A DNA stretch of 64,000 nucleotides, taken from assembly GCA_973895155.1 (NCBI GenBank), contig OZ316897.1, positions 310,001 through 374,000 of the forward strand, written 5' to 3'. Both the position numbers and the translations under genes were made by a program. Positions 52,426 through 64,000 of the stretch are shown here, piece after piece; position 1 is the stretch's first letter; each line of letters opens with the position of its first letter. This DNA is from Marsupella aquatica (lineage: Eukaryota > Marchantiophyta). The notes beneath the pieces were generated by a model that made no database searches, had not been told where the DNA came from, and was given only the letters and a program-made list of their open reading frames with translations.

Positions 52426-54575
52426 GGTGCTGTGCAAGTACTTCATGCATGGAGCATGTCTCAAAGGAGACAATTGTGAATTTTCACACGATTGGAGTGA
52501 CCCGGCTAGTAATGTGAGCTTCACAAATTTTGCTACCGGGTGGTTGTGAAAGATATATCTTCCGAATTGTTGAATGGCGTGCAATTGAGACATTTTGCCA
52601 TCAAGTTTTGCCTCTGGATGGAAAACTTTTCTCAAGCGGGGTTTCTTCAATAGACTACTCCTTTTACAATAGGGAATTTATATTTCACAAGGCCCTTTAT
52701 GTCGTCACCTCAATATACGTTCAAAGAAGGGCAGTCAGGCTAGTTTTCTAAGTCGCACAACACCTGTTGGTGTACAATGTTTCTTGCTTTTCTTAGGGAG
52801 CTCTACCTAGAGATATCATCAGGGCTATATGAATGCACGGAATCAATGCTCACTACGTCTCTTGTATGTCAGGTTTGCACATTTTATCAGCGTGGTTATT
52901 GTTCTTACGGAAATCGATGCCGATATGAGCATGTCAAACTGGAAGACACTCCATTGGCCTCAACGCCTTCGAGAGTTTTGAATACAGCTAGAAAGCCCAA
53001 TGTTGTCAGTAGCCCCATAAGCAAGCCTGTCACCATCCGAAATCCAGCTTCTGTCAGGGAACCCACCAGTGTCGGTAGGAGCCCCGTGGTGGCGGTCACA
53101 GGAGGATTGACCAACAATGGGTTTTTCGAAGCTGAGGGCACGGGGGAGTACTCAAGAATGCACCAGAGCGGGGAGTCTCCAGAATCCGGGTGGCAATTTA
53201 TCTCTGAGAGCCAAGAAGACGAACTATTTTCTATTGAACAGGAAATGGAAGTGGCAAGACTTGTTGATGACAATGATTCTGAAGATGAACCTATTTGTGC
53301 CTCTGCAGCTTCTGGCAGATGTTCCCATGGTACTTCTTGTAAGTACTTGCATGGTGATCTTTGTCCTACTTGTGGAAAGCATTGTCTACACCCTTTACGG
53401 ACACAGGAGAGGGAGGAGCACTTAAGGGTGTGTGCACAGAATAGGAAACGATTGGAAGCCTTACTCATAAGCCAAGACATAGAATGCACTGTGTGTTTGG
53501 AGCGAGTTCTTGCAAAGCCAGTACCGGCAGAGCGCAAGTTTGGGATACTCTCAGGTTGCGACCACCCATTTTGTATATCTTGTGTGAGAGGTTGGCGTAG
53601 TGGTTCACATGCACCAGGAATGGACATAAAGACTGTTGTTCGTGCTTGTCCTGTTTGCCGAGTGGTCTCTCATTATGTGATACCAAGTGTGACGTGGTTT
53701 GCGACGCCGGAGGAGAAAGCAGACATTGTCGATGGGTATAAGAAGAAGCTCAGGTGCAACCCATACCACCCGCCAGTTATATGAATGTGGTTATTTCATC
53801 TGATCGCTGGACAGCGGTAGCTAGGTACTAGGAGTTCCAATACAATTATCTGGCCAGATTGGACGTTCTGTTCGCCATGGTTCTTGATAGCTAGGCTAGT
53901 TACTTCTGGAATGGCAAGGTTGTCCTGACCTCTTTTTTTTTCTCCATGTAGTTCTCTAGACTGCCGGTATTTTGACTATGGAAATGGCACCTGTCCTTTT
54001 GGAACAAGCTGCTTCTACAAGGTATTATACCTCTGTTTCAAACTGAAAGCTTCTTCTGACATTAGGTATTCTAAGTACGAGTGCAAACTCTAACGCTTGT
54101 TTGCACATGTGGCTGTTTATTTGATTCCATGTAAACCGTTGTCACTTGTTCCCTTTGACAGCATGGCTATAGAGATGGAAGACTAGAAGAGATAAAGCTT
54201 CGGCATCTAGGTGCAGCAGATGGCAGTGCAGTAATTGCAAAAAACATACGGTTTGTAATTTTTTATCGGTGTCTTGTCCTGGTCTATTTGTTTCGGGTTA
54301 GAAAGATCGTTAGCATGGATTTGATATTCTGATAAGATTCCACCATCCTCGTGTTTGGGGTATCGGTTTGTCGCTCGTTTTGTTCAAGTAATAGATTGAT
54401 AAGGCTGGTGAAGTCGAGCTACCTTTAACTTACTAGTATCATCTTATGGCTGCTGATTGCTGTTTGTATTCTTCTAAAGTTTTCCGCATAGGAAATCACT
54501 TCTAACTGCTGGTGCTGTCGTTTCAGGTTATCTGATTTTCTTGGCAAGTTGAACTTGGAGCCTGGGAGAAGTTAA
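52426..54575 (+). CDS. MKRN: Makorin RING-type E3 ubiquitin ligase (first short exon not located)
   Basis: Ubiquitin ligase with CCCH RNA-binding fingers. Exons: 52426-52513, 52873-53753, 53952-54021, 54162-54250, 54527-54575, with GT-AG introns and consistent phase; stop TAA. The first mapped exon begins with one base completing a codon, so a tiny upstream exon carrying the ATG remains unplaced. Order (391 residues mapped): CCCH 1 [23 protein letters not shown] 2 [19 protein letters not shown]; Ser/Pro-rich linker; CCCH plus makorin-type Cys-His motif ([20 protein letters not shown]); C3HC4 RING ([28 protein letters not shown]); last [26 protein letters not shown]-terminal [20 protein letters not shown]. 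This is the canonical makorin layout. Confidence 0.93.
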
Positions 54576-57500
54576 CCGGGGTCAATAGTCTTCTCTTAAT
54601 TTGTTAACTTTGCAGGTACTCTTACGACCACTCGATTCTGTACCGTAGGTTGTGTATTGGACAGTTTAAGAGAACGGATGAATGAAAAGTTCACCGGCCC
54701 CAGATTTTCATGGATCAATCAAGGTTCTTGAGACAAACGATGGGCAGCGGAATCAAGCGTCTTAGTTAACGGATCCATAGAATGACCTCGATCACATACC
54801 ATAGATGACGGAGAATGCTTCTCAAGGATAGACGAAGCATAAGAAGACTGAAGGATAGACTTACATGTGGTGCTTGGTGTTGTGGATTCGTACCATGGTA
54901 CTACGGGGCCTTAGTGCTGGGTTGCCAGATGTGTCCGGTGTGTGGTTTGCTCTTAAAAGGTAGTTGTGATGAGCGCATGTGATTCTCTATCTATGCTGCC
55001 TTGGGATGCTCTGTAGTACGGTTCAGAGCTAGAGTGGAGCTTGTTAGTGGAACAGTGGAAAGTCCATCTCTAAAGTCACGTGCATCAGGGAAGAGTTCCT
55101 GTTGGAGATTATATTAGAATGCTAAACCGAGATCGTGTTACATACCATCGGTGGAATTATAGATTAAATGGATAATGATCTGCTGTGCCATGCCAGCAGG
55201 AGCTTGTTTTTGAGCAGCTTTATCGAGAGAGACCTGGTCAGGCATAGTTTGTCGATCAGTAAGGATATGCTTTGTAATACGACTTTAGGCGGTTGAGTTT
55301 AGGAGACATAACGAATTCTTGTGTTCAGATTTGTACTTTATTCCAATGATGTGTCAAAGTTTTGATGGCTGTTAATTTCTGAGATCACGGCTGACACTGC
55401 CAATTGTTTTACTCCACTGAAGGAATACATGCAGGTTCCAGGAGGCGCACCAGAGATAGCATTGCTCCATGATATAATGGACACTGTTTCATCGCTGTGT
55501 AACGATTGTCAATGACTGCAAATTTTAGGTATTTATTTCATATCTCTTTCAATTTGACGTTTTCAGGATGCCAATACCACGAGCGACTCGTGGCAGGCCG
55601 CACGTAAAATCTTTGTCAGTCTTAACTTGAAGGGCAGATGGGAAAGATCTGTGATTTGGAACAATCTTTTGAGATTTTAATGTCGTTTCTCCCCTTCACT
55701 TTTTCAAGTGTTTGTAAGTGTTAAGTCCTATTCTAGTCGTCTGCAGTACGGGTACGGCAAGGATTCTCACTTGTATCTTGTGGCCCTTGTTGTTATAACA
55801 GATTTCATCCAAGGGAACGAAGGTTGTTGACTTTGCATGGTGGCGCCCAAAAAACAGAACTGTCCAAAGGTTGAATCCCTGTAACAGTTCAGTTGTGAGG
55901 ATGTGCATCGTGGGAAAAAGTACGGACAAGTCAAATGATGTAATGCCATGAATCTCAGCATCTAGAAACAAGATTGTGCTTTTCCCAGGAATATTCTGTT
56001 CGAGTCACTCCTCTTCTCTAAGTTATATGTGAATGGCCCCGTGCTTGAATGATGCTTGGGTGATTTTGTTGAGTTGTGTTCCTGAAGGCCGGTGTAGAGA
56101 CTCAGGTTGTTATTTACTCGTGGTGGAAAGCAGGTCTTGCCTGTCTTCCAGCTGACAGATGGGTTTCTTCTTTTTCTCTTTCCCCTGGATTAGAACTCTT
56201 ACTTTTCGGACCTGTGAAATGGGATGCAATCCCCAAAATATACTTGTCTGTGACAGCCTCATCCCTATGTGAACGGAATTATGTGAGGGACCTTGCCTGT
56301 GTAGTTGAAACAAGGACTTAGCATCGTCACCTTCAGACATTGGCAGGTGATCAAGATAGATTATTGTGAACAAGAGGAGTAGTCTTTGATGACGGACTGA
56401 AGTGCAAATGATTCATAATCTGATAACAGACCTTGGCTATCCACTTCTCTAGTTTGGGTTTGACCAGATCTTGTGTTGGAGTAATGATATTGACAATTCT
56501 GCAGCCCTTTCTTCAGAACACTATGCAAAGTACAAGAGTGTTCATCAGGCTTCTGAGATATGACATAATGAAAATTTCAGAGGAGGCCCACGCTTCCTTA
56601 GGAAATAAACATCAATGGCGAAGACGTGTTTTTGTCTACTGGAATATGCCCCGCAATTGACCTTATTTGAGAAATTTTGCTACAAAACCCATGAGGCATA
56701 ATAGTACACCATGGGCCGGCAGTTGTAGTGTACATTTGTCAAATCAAGTAACGTCTATGAGACCTATGGATAAATAGAAGTCCACGCAAGTGTTTACCGA
56801 GGGTGTTCGTGGTTATGAAGTGTCATTTGCAGATGGTTCATAGATATCGTGAATACGGGAGAGGACTCCCAGCAGGACGATCGGCTACCAATTCTCCGCA
56901 GCCTACATTATTTTGCAGCTAGAGACCAGATGCGTAGACTCTTCTCAATTAATGGATCACTCAGGATCTGGCTGTCTAGGCTTACAGGCTAATCCCACGT
57001 TTGCAATGGAGTTCTTTTCTCGAGCATAGTTTGGCCGGTCTTTTGTAGCTTCGTTAGTTCAATCAAAAGCTTGCGCAATGACAAGTTGAATCAAATGCTC
57101 ACGAAGCTTGCGGAATGACAAGAACAGACAAAGGTCATAATCACAGCGCAAAGAGACCGGGGAAGGAACGTTAAAATGTAGCCAGAGACGGGGAAAAAGA
57201 CCTTAAGGATGACCATTCAAGAATCTCGTGATATTGTAGACAAATACAGACAGGGTCGCAGTGGCAAGAAATCATAAATCGCATCGGGCCCAGAAACGAA
57301 GACAGAAACATCTCACCTTTTCGTGGATGATAAGCCAGGACTGGACAAGACTTATGTTCCGCCACCTCCGAGAGGGTGTACACAGTCGCCGTGACTTTTC
57401 TGTGTGCTCTACTGTTCTGTTTGCTCTCAAACAACTCTTCGAAGGCTCTGTGATTTGATTTGAATTGCGGCAGATAACGTGGTGCCGGACAGCATCGAGT

Positions 57501-58094
57501 GAGCTAATCAACGAGCTTCGATGCGCTTCGAAACGGTTTCCACACCACATCTCACTGCCATGAAACTCTCCCCTCGTTCGCCTACCTACCGAGCTACTGT
57601 GCCTACCTACCTCTCCTAACGACAGAATGCTCGCGTACTTTGCAATTCGTGGCTCTGTGATTGATTCATTGATTTCTTGCAGATATCGTGACTTTGGGGA
57701 GCAAGTATAGTGTTCACTAAACGGACGCCGACTTTTTCTGATAATCATACTCACCAAACGGTAAAGATCGACATCTTTCTTCTTGTTCACCTAATGGCAG
57801 TCAGTGGACCTGGGTACCCAAGGAACTGGAATTGAGTAAGATTCAGGGAGGATCAAGGAATTGAGCACGAGCACAAACCACAGTCGCACACCGACATCGT
57901 CTGGATTCGCCACAAAAGCTTCTGCCTACCAAACAGAGGGGATGATCGTCGTTTGAAGCCACCCGCGTCACTGTGCAACTTTGCTCTAGCAATGCGCAAC
58001 GAGGCATAAAATTAACGAGTAATTTTAGTGCGTATCCCATTTCAAACATTCTCTACATTGAATTCCTTTCCAACAGAAAAGTCAGTCTCCATCA

Positions 58095-58225
58095 TGTTGT
58101 GGATCCTCATTGTTGAAACCCTTCAAGTCAGAATCGTTACCAAATAATCCTCGTCATGTTGTCAGTCCTCATCACAATGCAAATCCTTCAAGTTAGAATC
58201 GTTGCCAAACAATCCTCACTCATGC
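58095..58225. repeat. Two-copy duplication, about 64 bp
   Basis: CTTCAAGTCAGAATCGTTAC followed by CAAATAATCCTC at 58121 recurs at 58185 as CTTCAAGTTAGAATCGTTGC, with similar flanking CATGTTGT and CCTCAT segments. Confidence 0.75.
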
Positions 58226-59831
58226 TGTATCATATTGCAACCATGTTATAATAAATTATCAAATCGACTTGAATTGAGTATGAGTTAGTAATAGCTCATA
58301 ACCTGCAGGCCTGTAACACTCAGTTACAAATAAGGACACAAATAAGGACATAAACTGCTTTTGACGGCCAAAGACAAAATCACCAGGGGAGACCAAAATA
58401 CATACCCCATAAAGCATTTTATGTCCAAATATTCACAACCGTAATGATTGACACTCCCTATTAGTCTAATGCCTGTGACAATTGTGATTGTGCCAGTGTC
58501 TTCTTTGCAGCGGGGCTTCAGTGCCATTTCCTTCTAAGTATAAGTTGTCCTGCTTTCCCTGGCCACAAAACTCAAAGAGCAAAGCTAGCATTATTTCACA
58601 ACACCCTCACATCACACTCTGAATTGCGGATTGCATGATTTTACATTGCCCAGATAACATGAACTAGATAGCAGCACTGATGGGATGTGAGAAGTTTAGT
58701 GCTCCAACCATCTCCTGGCCCAGGGCATGAAAATATTCAAAATTCAATTTTTGTAAGAAATATTTTCTATGTTGTTAAGTTTGGTTGTCACCTTTCTTAT
58801 ATCGATATAGCAAAATAAAGCTGTCAAAAAGAGGTCAGGATTTAGCCAACAAAACTGAAATAAAGGGCTCATAGAGATCTGTATAAGTCTTACTTACAGT
58901 CAACATTAATTTGTTAACCAGTTCAAATAGAGTTGTCTTAACCTGGCTGGTAGCTTTTGAGGAGGTAGTAATCTTTCTTCATGAGCCCTATTTAACTGGC
59001 CCAATTGTTATAGTGCACCAGTAAAAGAATTCATACTAGTATTCTAGTGGTCAATCAACTCTTTCTCACAAATGCAGGTTGTGAATCCTGGTGGTTTCAA
59101 GTTGGGTCTTCTAGGGCATCTGGTGCAATACAGATCCACTATCCATAGACTTGTGTTGCATTTACAACACAATACCTAGGTAATGATTGGTAGCATTGCA
59201 AAACAACCCAAACAGCAGGCATTTTGTGCCAAAATTTGTGTTTTATTTGTGCTAGCACTGTTATGTATGCTCACTTTGTTGGAAAGGAAATATAAAGGTT
59301 ACACTTGGGAAGATGTGTAAGAATGATACTACATACAAAAGAATATGAACATTCCTGCCATTGCAAGTTCAATCAGTTGATTTTTTGGGTGGTAGTTCAT
59401 GTGTCTACCAGCAATAACATTGGTGCAGTTTTAGTACACATAACTTCTACCATAAACGATCCATACTCTCACTGATGTGCAAAACTCTACTACCATACTT
59501 AGTTCAGTACCAATCCGGTTCACACAACTTACACCTGCACAAATTATGAATTATTTTTCATTTGAAAGATCACATGAGGCCAAAAATTGTACCCCCTAAC
59601 CATTTTAAATTTAAATAACCATGTTTACACTGCAAATTAGTATTTCCACCAGGATTCTAAGAATATTCTCAAAGTCACATGACCAAATTTTTTTCTAGTT
59701 TTCACAAGGACCCAAAATTATTTTGGTTTTTAAAGTTTTAATAATTATTTTATTTATTGAATAAAATTGGGACCTAAGCAAAATAAGACAACATTCACAA
59801 CGGCAAGCCCATGAACATCCAATGAACAAGT

Positions 59832-60093
59832 AATTGACACAAAGAGATATATATGTGGTTCACCTCATATGAGGCTATGTTCACAGGAACACACAAGAGC
59901 TTTTAAACACTCTAACCCGTCAACCACACTAAGTTAGAGAACACGAGCTCTCCTAAGAATTGGCTCTCTCAACTGGCTCTGTAACAATAAGCTCAATTCC
60001 TCCTATTCAAGCCTTTTAACCAAGTCTGCGACTAAATTAAGCTAGCCTAATATGGCTGCAGTCGTAACTCTACACCTAAGAGTAAATGCCTAA
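59832..60093 (-). repeat. LTR-like repeat, possible solo LTR
   Basis: The minus strand begins TGTTAGGCATTTACTCTTAG followed by GTGTAGAGTTAC at 60093; the opposite end reads TGACACAAAG on the plus strand near 59836, giving TG...CA termini. No target duplication was found. Related to the copy at 49950-50262. Confidence 0.4.
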
Positions 60094-60507
60094 CACCATT
60101 ATTGTACGTGTCCATTGGTTGCCCATGTATGCAGGAAGGCAATCCCTCCTTGTCGGGCTTTTTACTTTGATTATCTTTGGCCACTAATTAAGTATACAAA
60201 TTACTGGCCAGACACACTCCTAAACTTCAACTTTAGGTGGCTTTAGGATGATAGAGTCTAGCAGCAAACCTTCTAGTACACCATAAGTTAAAAATTGAGC
60301 CTCACACAACATTGCTCTGAAAAGTTGTTTGTTTGAACATGTTAAAGTAATATTGAACATGTAAAAATAACAAGAGAAAAAAAAATTAAAGTTGTCTCTA
60401 GGATAGACGACAATGTTTGACCTGAGGACTACGATGGACAAGCATTCATTTAACACCCAAAAAAGCCAATATTGATATAAAGAGAATGTTTTGGTTATCT
60501 GAGGAAA

Positions 60508-60521
60508 CCCTAAACCCTAAA
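60508..60521. repeat. Interstitial telomeric motif (CCCTAAA)2
   Basis: Two perfect CCCTAAA units in AT-rich intergenic DNA. Confidence 0.8.
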
Positions 60522-61836
60522 CATTCAGCTAATGAAAATATTGAAAAAACTTGCAATAGAACTAATATAGTGCACTACAATTAATCAAATCATGACATTG
60601 GTGTGATGGCGTCTGCTCCCGATGTAAATCACGCTTTAATTTGAGCACATTGAACATATATTCTTTGGCTGGAGCAAAGTGATTGAGCGGTGGAGGGGAA
60701 GTGACTCTGCTATTGCACAGTTCCGTTGCCCTCAAGACACACAACAGTTCTCTGTAGGATCGAGGCCATTATTTACCTTTGATATTTAGTGACATATATA
60801 AGAGAAAACCCAGGCTACTGCTTCTTCTGATGAAAATGTGGAGCAACATCTGGCCTGGACAGAGACAAATGAAGCTATTGATTCCCAATTTCTGGGAAGG
60901 CTCCCAGGCTAGGTGATTCTTCGCCAAACTGAAACTCACTTGAACTCCATGTTGAATATGTGCAGATAGACCACAAAAAGCAGCAGATCCAAGGCACTCT
61001 AAGTTGAAGAACTACATATTGTTCTCCTACCCTGCGAGAAGACTAACAGCCCAATTTCCCTCATCACTAATGCCAATGATGTGTAAACAGTGTGGGGATG
61101 CTGGCCTTTCACAGGAGACATAAACCACAGCTGCACATATTGAAGCTATGGGTTATGCAAGCTCTCAATATACAAAGCACATTGAGTTGCACAATGAGTG
61201 GAGAGCACAATTAGTCAGCTCCACCTTTTACGATCAGGTGCACTATTCACTACTAACAGCAGAAACTAGTATGTGGGTCCAGCTCAATTCTTTCACGTAA
61301 ATTATATAGCCAAAGTACATTCAAAGGAGTGTTGTAAATTTGTATTAAATTTATGTGCATTAAATTAAATTTATAAGAATGACATCAAAAGCTCATCTAC
61401 AATAACAAGAGTATGCCATAAGAAAATTGATGGCTTGGATTGAGCCATTAGCTATAACTATCTGTAATACGATCTTGGGCAACTTAGTTTGAAGATTCAA
61501 TTTGTTAATATATACTAGTAAAAGAAAATTCTCATCATTATCCTAATATCATGGCAAGTGGAAACAAATACAAAAACCATAAGTGTAGAATCATCACAAA
61601 GTGTTGTGGAGAGAGAGGTTATATATATATAGACCAACTTTCATGGGAATATGAACACTCATTTCCTTGCATGATTCGATGTAGATTCTATAATAAATTA
61701 TACTTTATGATGTTATTTGTCTTATTATTTAATGTAACTTTCTATATTATGTGGATTAATAACTCTAATAAACTGAACAAAAATAGGTTGGATAGAAGCC
61801 CGGTTTGGACTTGTTGGACAAATAGGAGGATTTGGG

Positions 61837-62596
61837 ACGACAAATGACATATGTCATCCCGGTCGATCCCGGTCGATCCCGGCCGGGTGACAGGGTCGGG
61901 CCGGGAGGATGTGAAGCCGGGCCGGGAGAAGGGTCGGGGGGTTGGCCGGGTTGGGCCGGGGGGGGGGGTCGGGCCGGGAGTCGGGCCGGATTGGGCCGGG
62001 AGGGGGGGGGAGAGCCGGGTTGGGCCGGGAAGGGGAGGGGGGTCGGGCCGGGAAGGGGGGGGGGAGAGCCGGGTTGGGCCGGCAAGGGGAGGGGGGTCGG
62101 GCCGGGAAGGGGGGGGGGAGAGCCGGGAAGGGGGGGGGAGAGCCGGGTTGGGCCGGGAGGGGGGGGGTCGGGCCGGGAGGGGAGGGGCGGGGCGGGAGAG
62201 CCAGGTTGGGCCGGGAGGGGGGGGTTCGGGCCGGGAAGGGGGGGGGAGAGCCGGGTTGGGCCGGGAGGGGGGGTCGGGCCGGGAGGGGAGGGGGGTCGGG
62301 CCGGGAAGGGGGGGGGGGAGAGCTGGGTTGGGCCGGGAGGGGGGGTCGGGCCGGGAAGGGGGGGGGAGAGCCGGGTTGGGCCGGGAAGGGGAGGGGGGTC
62401 GGGCCGGGCCGGGCCGGGAATAGGCAGCCGGGTCGGGCCGGGAGTGTTAGGAGGAGTCTGGGACCGGGCCGGGAGGGGTCGGGAGAGTTCGGGACCGGGC
62501 TGGGGGTGGGTCGGGAATTTTTGGTCCCGGCCGGGGAATATAAGGGAATATTGGACAAATAGACCGTTTGTAGACGGACAAGTTGTCATTTGTCGT
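61837..62596. repeat. 13-bp inverted repeat bracketing the minisatellite
   Basis: ACGACAAATGACA at 61837-61849 and its exact reverse complement TGTCATTTGTCGT at 62584-62596. A direct repeat TTGGACAAATAG is also present at about 61814 and 62551. No clear target duplication. Confidence 0.6.
61850..62560. repeat. G-rich minisatellite, unit about 54 bp
   Basis: About ten degenerate copies of GAGAGCCGGGTTGGGCCGGG, G-runs and TCGGGCCGGGA fill 61920-62420. The left border is GATCCCGGTCGATCCCGG; the right border is GTCCCGGCCGGGGAATATAA. Many GGG runs close together favour G-quadruplex formation on the plus strand. The absence of stops in several frames (up to 299 codons) is a consequence of base composition. 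Confidence 0.9.
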
Positions 62597-62623
62597 GTCG
62601 GACAAGGACACATCTTGTCCGAC
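62597..62623. other. Perfect hairpin, 10-bp stem and 7-base loop
   Basis: GTCGGACAAG, loop GACACAT, CTTGTCCGAC. It begins at the base after the right arm of the inverted repeat. It is not followed by a T-run and has no known role. Confidence 0.7.
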
Positions 62624-63544
62624 AGTGAAAACCGGGGATAGAAGATTAGTGATGTTGTATTCAATGTTTGGGGGCTTGTGCAGATTGATTGGAGGTTTGA
62701 CTCATAATTCTTTTGGTGTGCCTAGGGAGGATTATAGTGAGTATTACAACATACTTCACACTAGGTGTGAGGAGAGTTTACATGAAACATTCAAGCTTGG
62801 AGGTAAACATCAAGTGCTAGAGTATTTTTGTAGGGCTCTCATCGTGTGACCAGGTAGGTTTGTATGATTGCATGTTTGTTTGATGATTACAATTTGTATG
62901 GATTTTATTAGTTGTGGAAAGGCCCAATGACCTTTGAATTCAATTCTTGAGCCCATTGACCCTTTCTTGAGATGAACATTTTCTTTTTGGTTGCTAGAGA
63001 AGCTTGGGAGAGTTTACAAATTATTTGGCAATCAATAGCAAACTCAACTTTATTACAACACTTGGAATACAGGTTTGATTTCTTTCTATTCTCTCTATAT
63101 GGTTAATACTTGTGATTGCTAATATTTTTGTGTGATAAACCAACATCAAACATTTATGCAGTTCCAAGATTTCACCTCTAGTATATTGATTTCCCGATTT
63201 ATTCGTGATAATTATTTGTGAATAAAAGAAAGTATAAAGTTCTAATTTTCAACATTTTGATATTCAGATCTAAACTTAGTGTACTGTTTGACCAGAAAAT
63301 TGGAGCTTCATATTTGACTTTTCAATGTTTTCTCAAATCTTGACAGATAAAGAAAATGTAAACACTAATACTCTATCTAAGGAGCTTTGCCACAAAGAAA
63401 AGCATAAGAAAACTTAAGCTTGAGAGTTATTTCATTTTGTTCCTTTTCCAATAGAAATAGCAGAAGCAAGATCTACATTTGATACTACTTTTAACATAGC
63501 AAGCCATTACCTTAAAAATCAAGAAGATTCCAAGTTAAGCCATC
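62624..63544. other. AT-rich DNA without recognised features
   Basis: Only one short ORF (62583-62849), which starts in the hairpin region and has no family features. Confidence 0.5.
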
Positions 63545-63850
63545 ATGATGCACACATTTGCAAGTGTACTTTTTGACCCCAATTGTAATTCTAAAATTAA
63601 TAAGGTTACAAGTTAAGGCATTCTGGTGCACACATCCGCAAGGGTCGGTATACTGTTTGACCCCAATTGTAACTTTGAAATTGATAAGGTTACAAGTTAA
63701 GGCATTCTGGTGCACACATCCGCACGGGTCGGTGTACTGTTTGACCCCAATTGTAACTTTAAAATTGATAAGGTTGCAAATTGAAATTCTTTAGTGAACA
63801 CATCCTTAAGGGTTGGTGTAATGTTTGACCCCAATTGTAACTTTAAAAGC
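63545..63850. repeat. Tandem repeat, 84 bp x about 4
   Basis: Units start with GCACACATCCGCAAGGGTCG and include CTGTTTGACCCCAATTGTAA, at about 63550, 63628, 63712 and 63796. The first is 78 bp; later spacing is 84 bp. Because 84 is divisible by three, an ORF of repeated 28-residue units appears on each strand. Confidence 0.9.
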
Positions 63851-64000
63851 ATTTGATAAGGTACAGGAAACTTTTGAAAATTCCCAACACTAAATTAATA
63901 TCATCTGAACATATTTTTTCATCACCATTTTTTCATAATTAAAAACTCAAAGACATGACCTAAATTATGAATGTGGCTTTGACTTACTCAACTTAGGTAA

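Larger units (their letters stand above)
54576..61836. other. Intergenic region downstream of makorin
   Basis: I found no gene. Many small ORFs on both strands (the largest 172 codons at 57272-57790, minus) overlap each other and lack family features or a splice-consistent extension. Contents: a two-copy 64-bp duplication at 58095-58225, an LTR-like repeat near 59832-60093, a telomeric motif at 60508. From about 58100 the sequence becomes more AT-rich. Confidence 0.45.

Noticed and set aside
57272-57790. 172-codon minus-strand ORF as a gene
   Set aside because: No family features or splice-consistent extension, and it overlaps ORFs in other frames.
61765-62664. Pro/Gly/Arg-rich ORFs of 190-299 codons on both strands
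   Set aside because: They are translations of the G-rich minisatellite. Several frames are open at once because the repeat lacks A/T to form stops, and no domain is present.
63558-63794. 78-codon repeat protein
   Set aside because: It is the 84-bp tandem repeat translated; no start context or domain, and similar openness on the other strand.

Overview
This is nuclear DNA of a green-lineage eukaryote. Genes carry many short GT-AG introns, telomere-type TTTAGGG motifs occur inside the window, and the proteins are plant-like (purple acid phosphatase, U2AF large subunit, ABCB27/ALS1-type half transporter, makorin). A complete gene for the axonemal dynein assembly factor DNAAF1 implies motile cilia, so I infer a streptophyte with swimming sperm (charophyte alga, bryophyte, lycophyte or fern) rather than a flowering plant. 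The exact lineage cannot be fixed from the sequence.

Layout. 285-3345 (-): 5' part of a purple acid phosphatase gene that runs off the left edge. 7125-14203 (-): complete 17-exon U2AF65 gene. 16107-30265: a Mutator-like DNA transposon (MULE) with long GC-rich terminal inverted repeats and a perfect 10-bp target duplication; it holds a decayed transposase gene and a convergent accessory gene with an RNase H1/viroplasmin-type hybrid-binding domain. Inside the transposase, at 18388-27952, sits a 9.6-kb Ty3/gypsy-class retrotransposon. 31450-36528 (-): DNAAF1. 39755-46752 (-): ABCB half transporter. 50768-51821 (-): unrecognised three-exon gene. 52426-54575 (+): makorin E3 ligase. The rest is AT-rich intergenic DNA with tandem repeats and a G-rich minisatellite at 61850-62560.

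The most interesting object is the nested retrotransposon. Its pol reading frame carries, between protease and reverse transcriptase, a full DNA cytosine-5 methyltransferase domain with the main catalytic motifs, and it ends after the integrase in a PHD-type zinc finger. Both modules suggest an element that writes and perhaps reads host chromatin marks. The 12 bases next to the 5' LTR are a perfect reverse complement of a stretch inside the LTR, which points to Tf1/sushi-like self-priming. The LTR pieces are circularly permuted (second part of LTR - internal - complete LTR - first part of LTR) and flanked by a 4-bp duplication, as expected if a two-LTR circle had integrated through an internal palindrome. 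All six in-frame stops in this copy can be explained by C-to-T transitions; the four TAG codons lie between domains.

Exon coordinates were derived by hand from canonical splice sites, reading-phase continuity and family similarity. No search or alignment was run.
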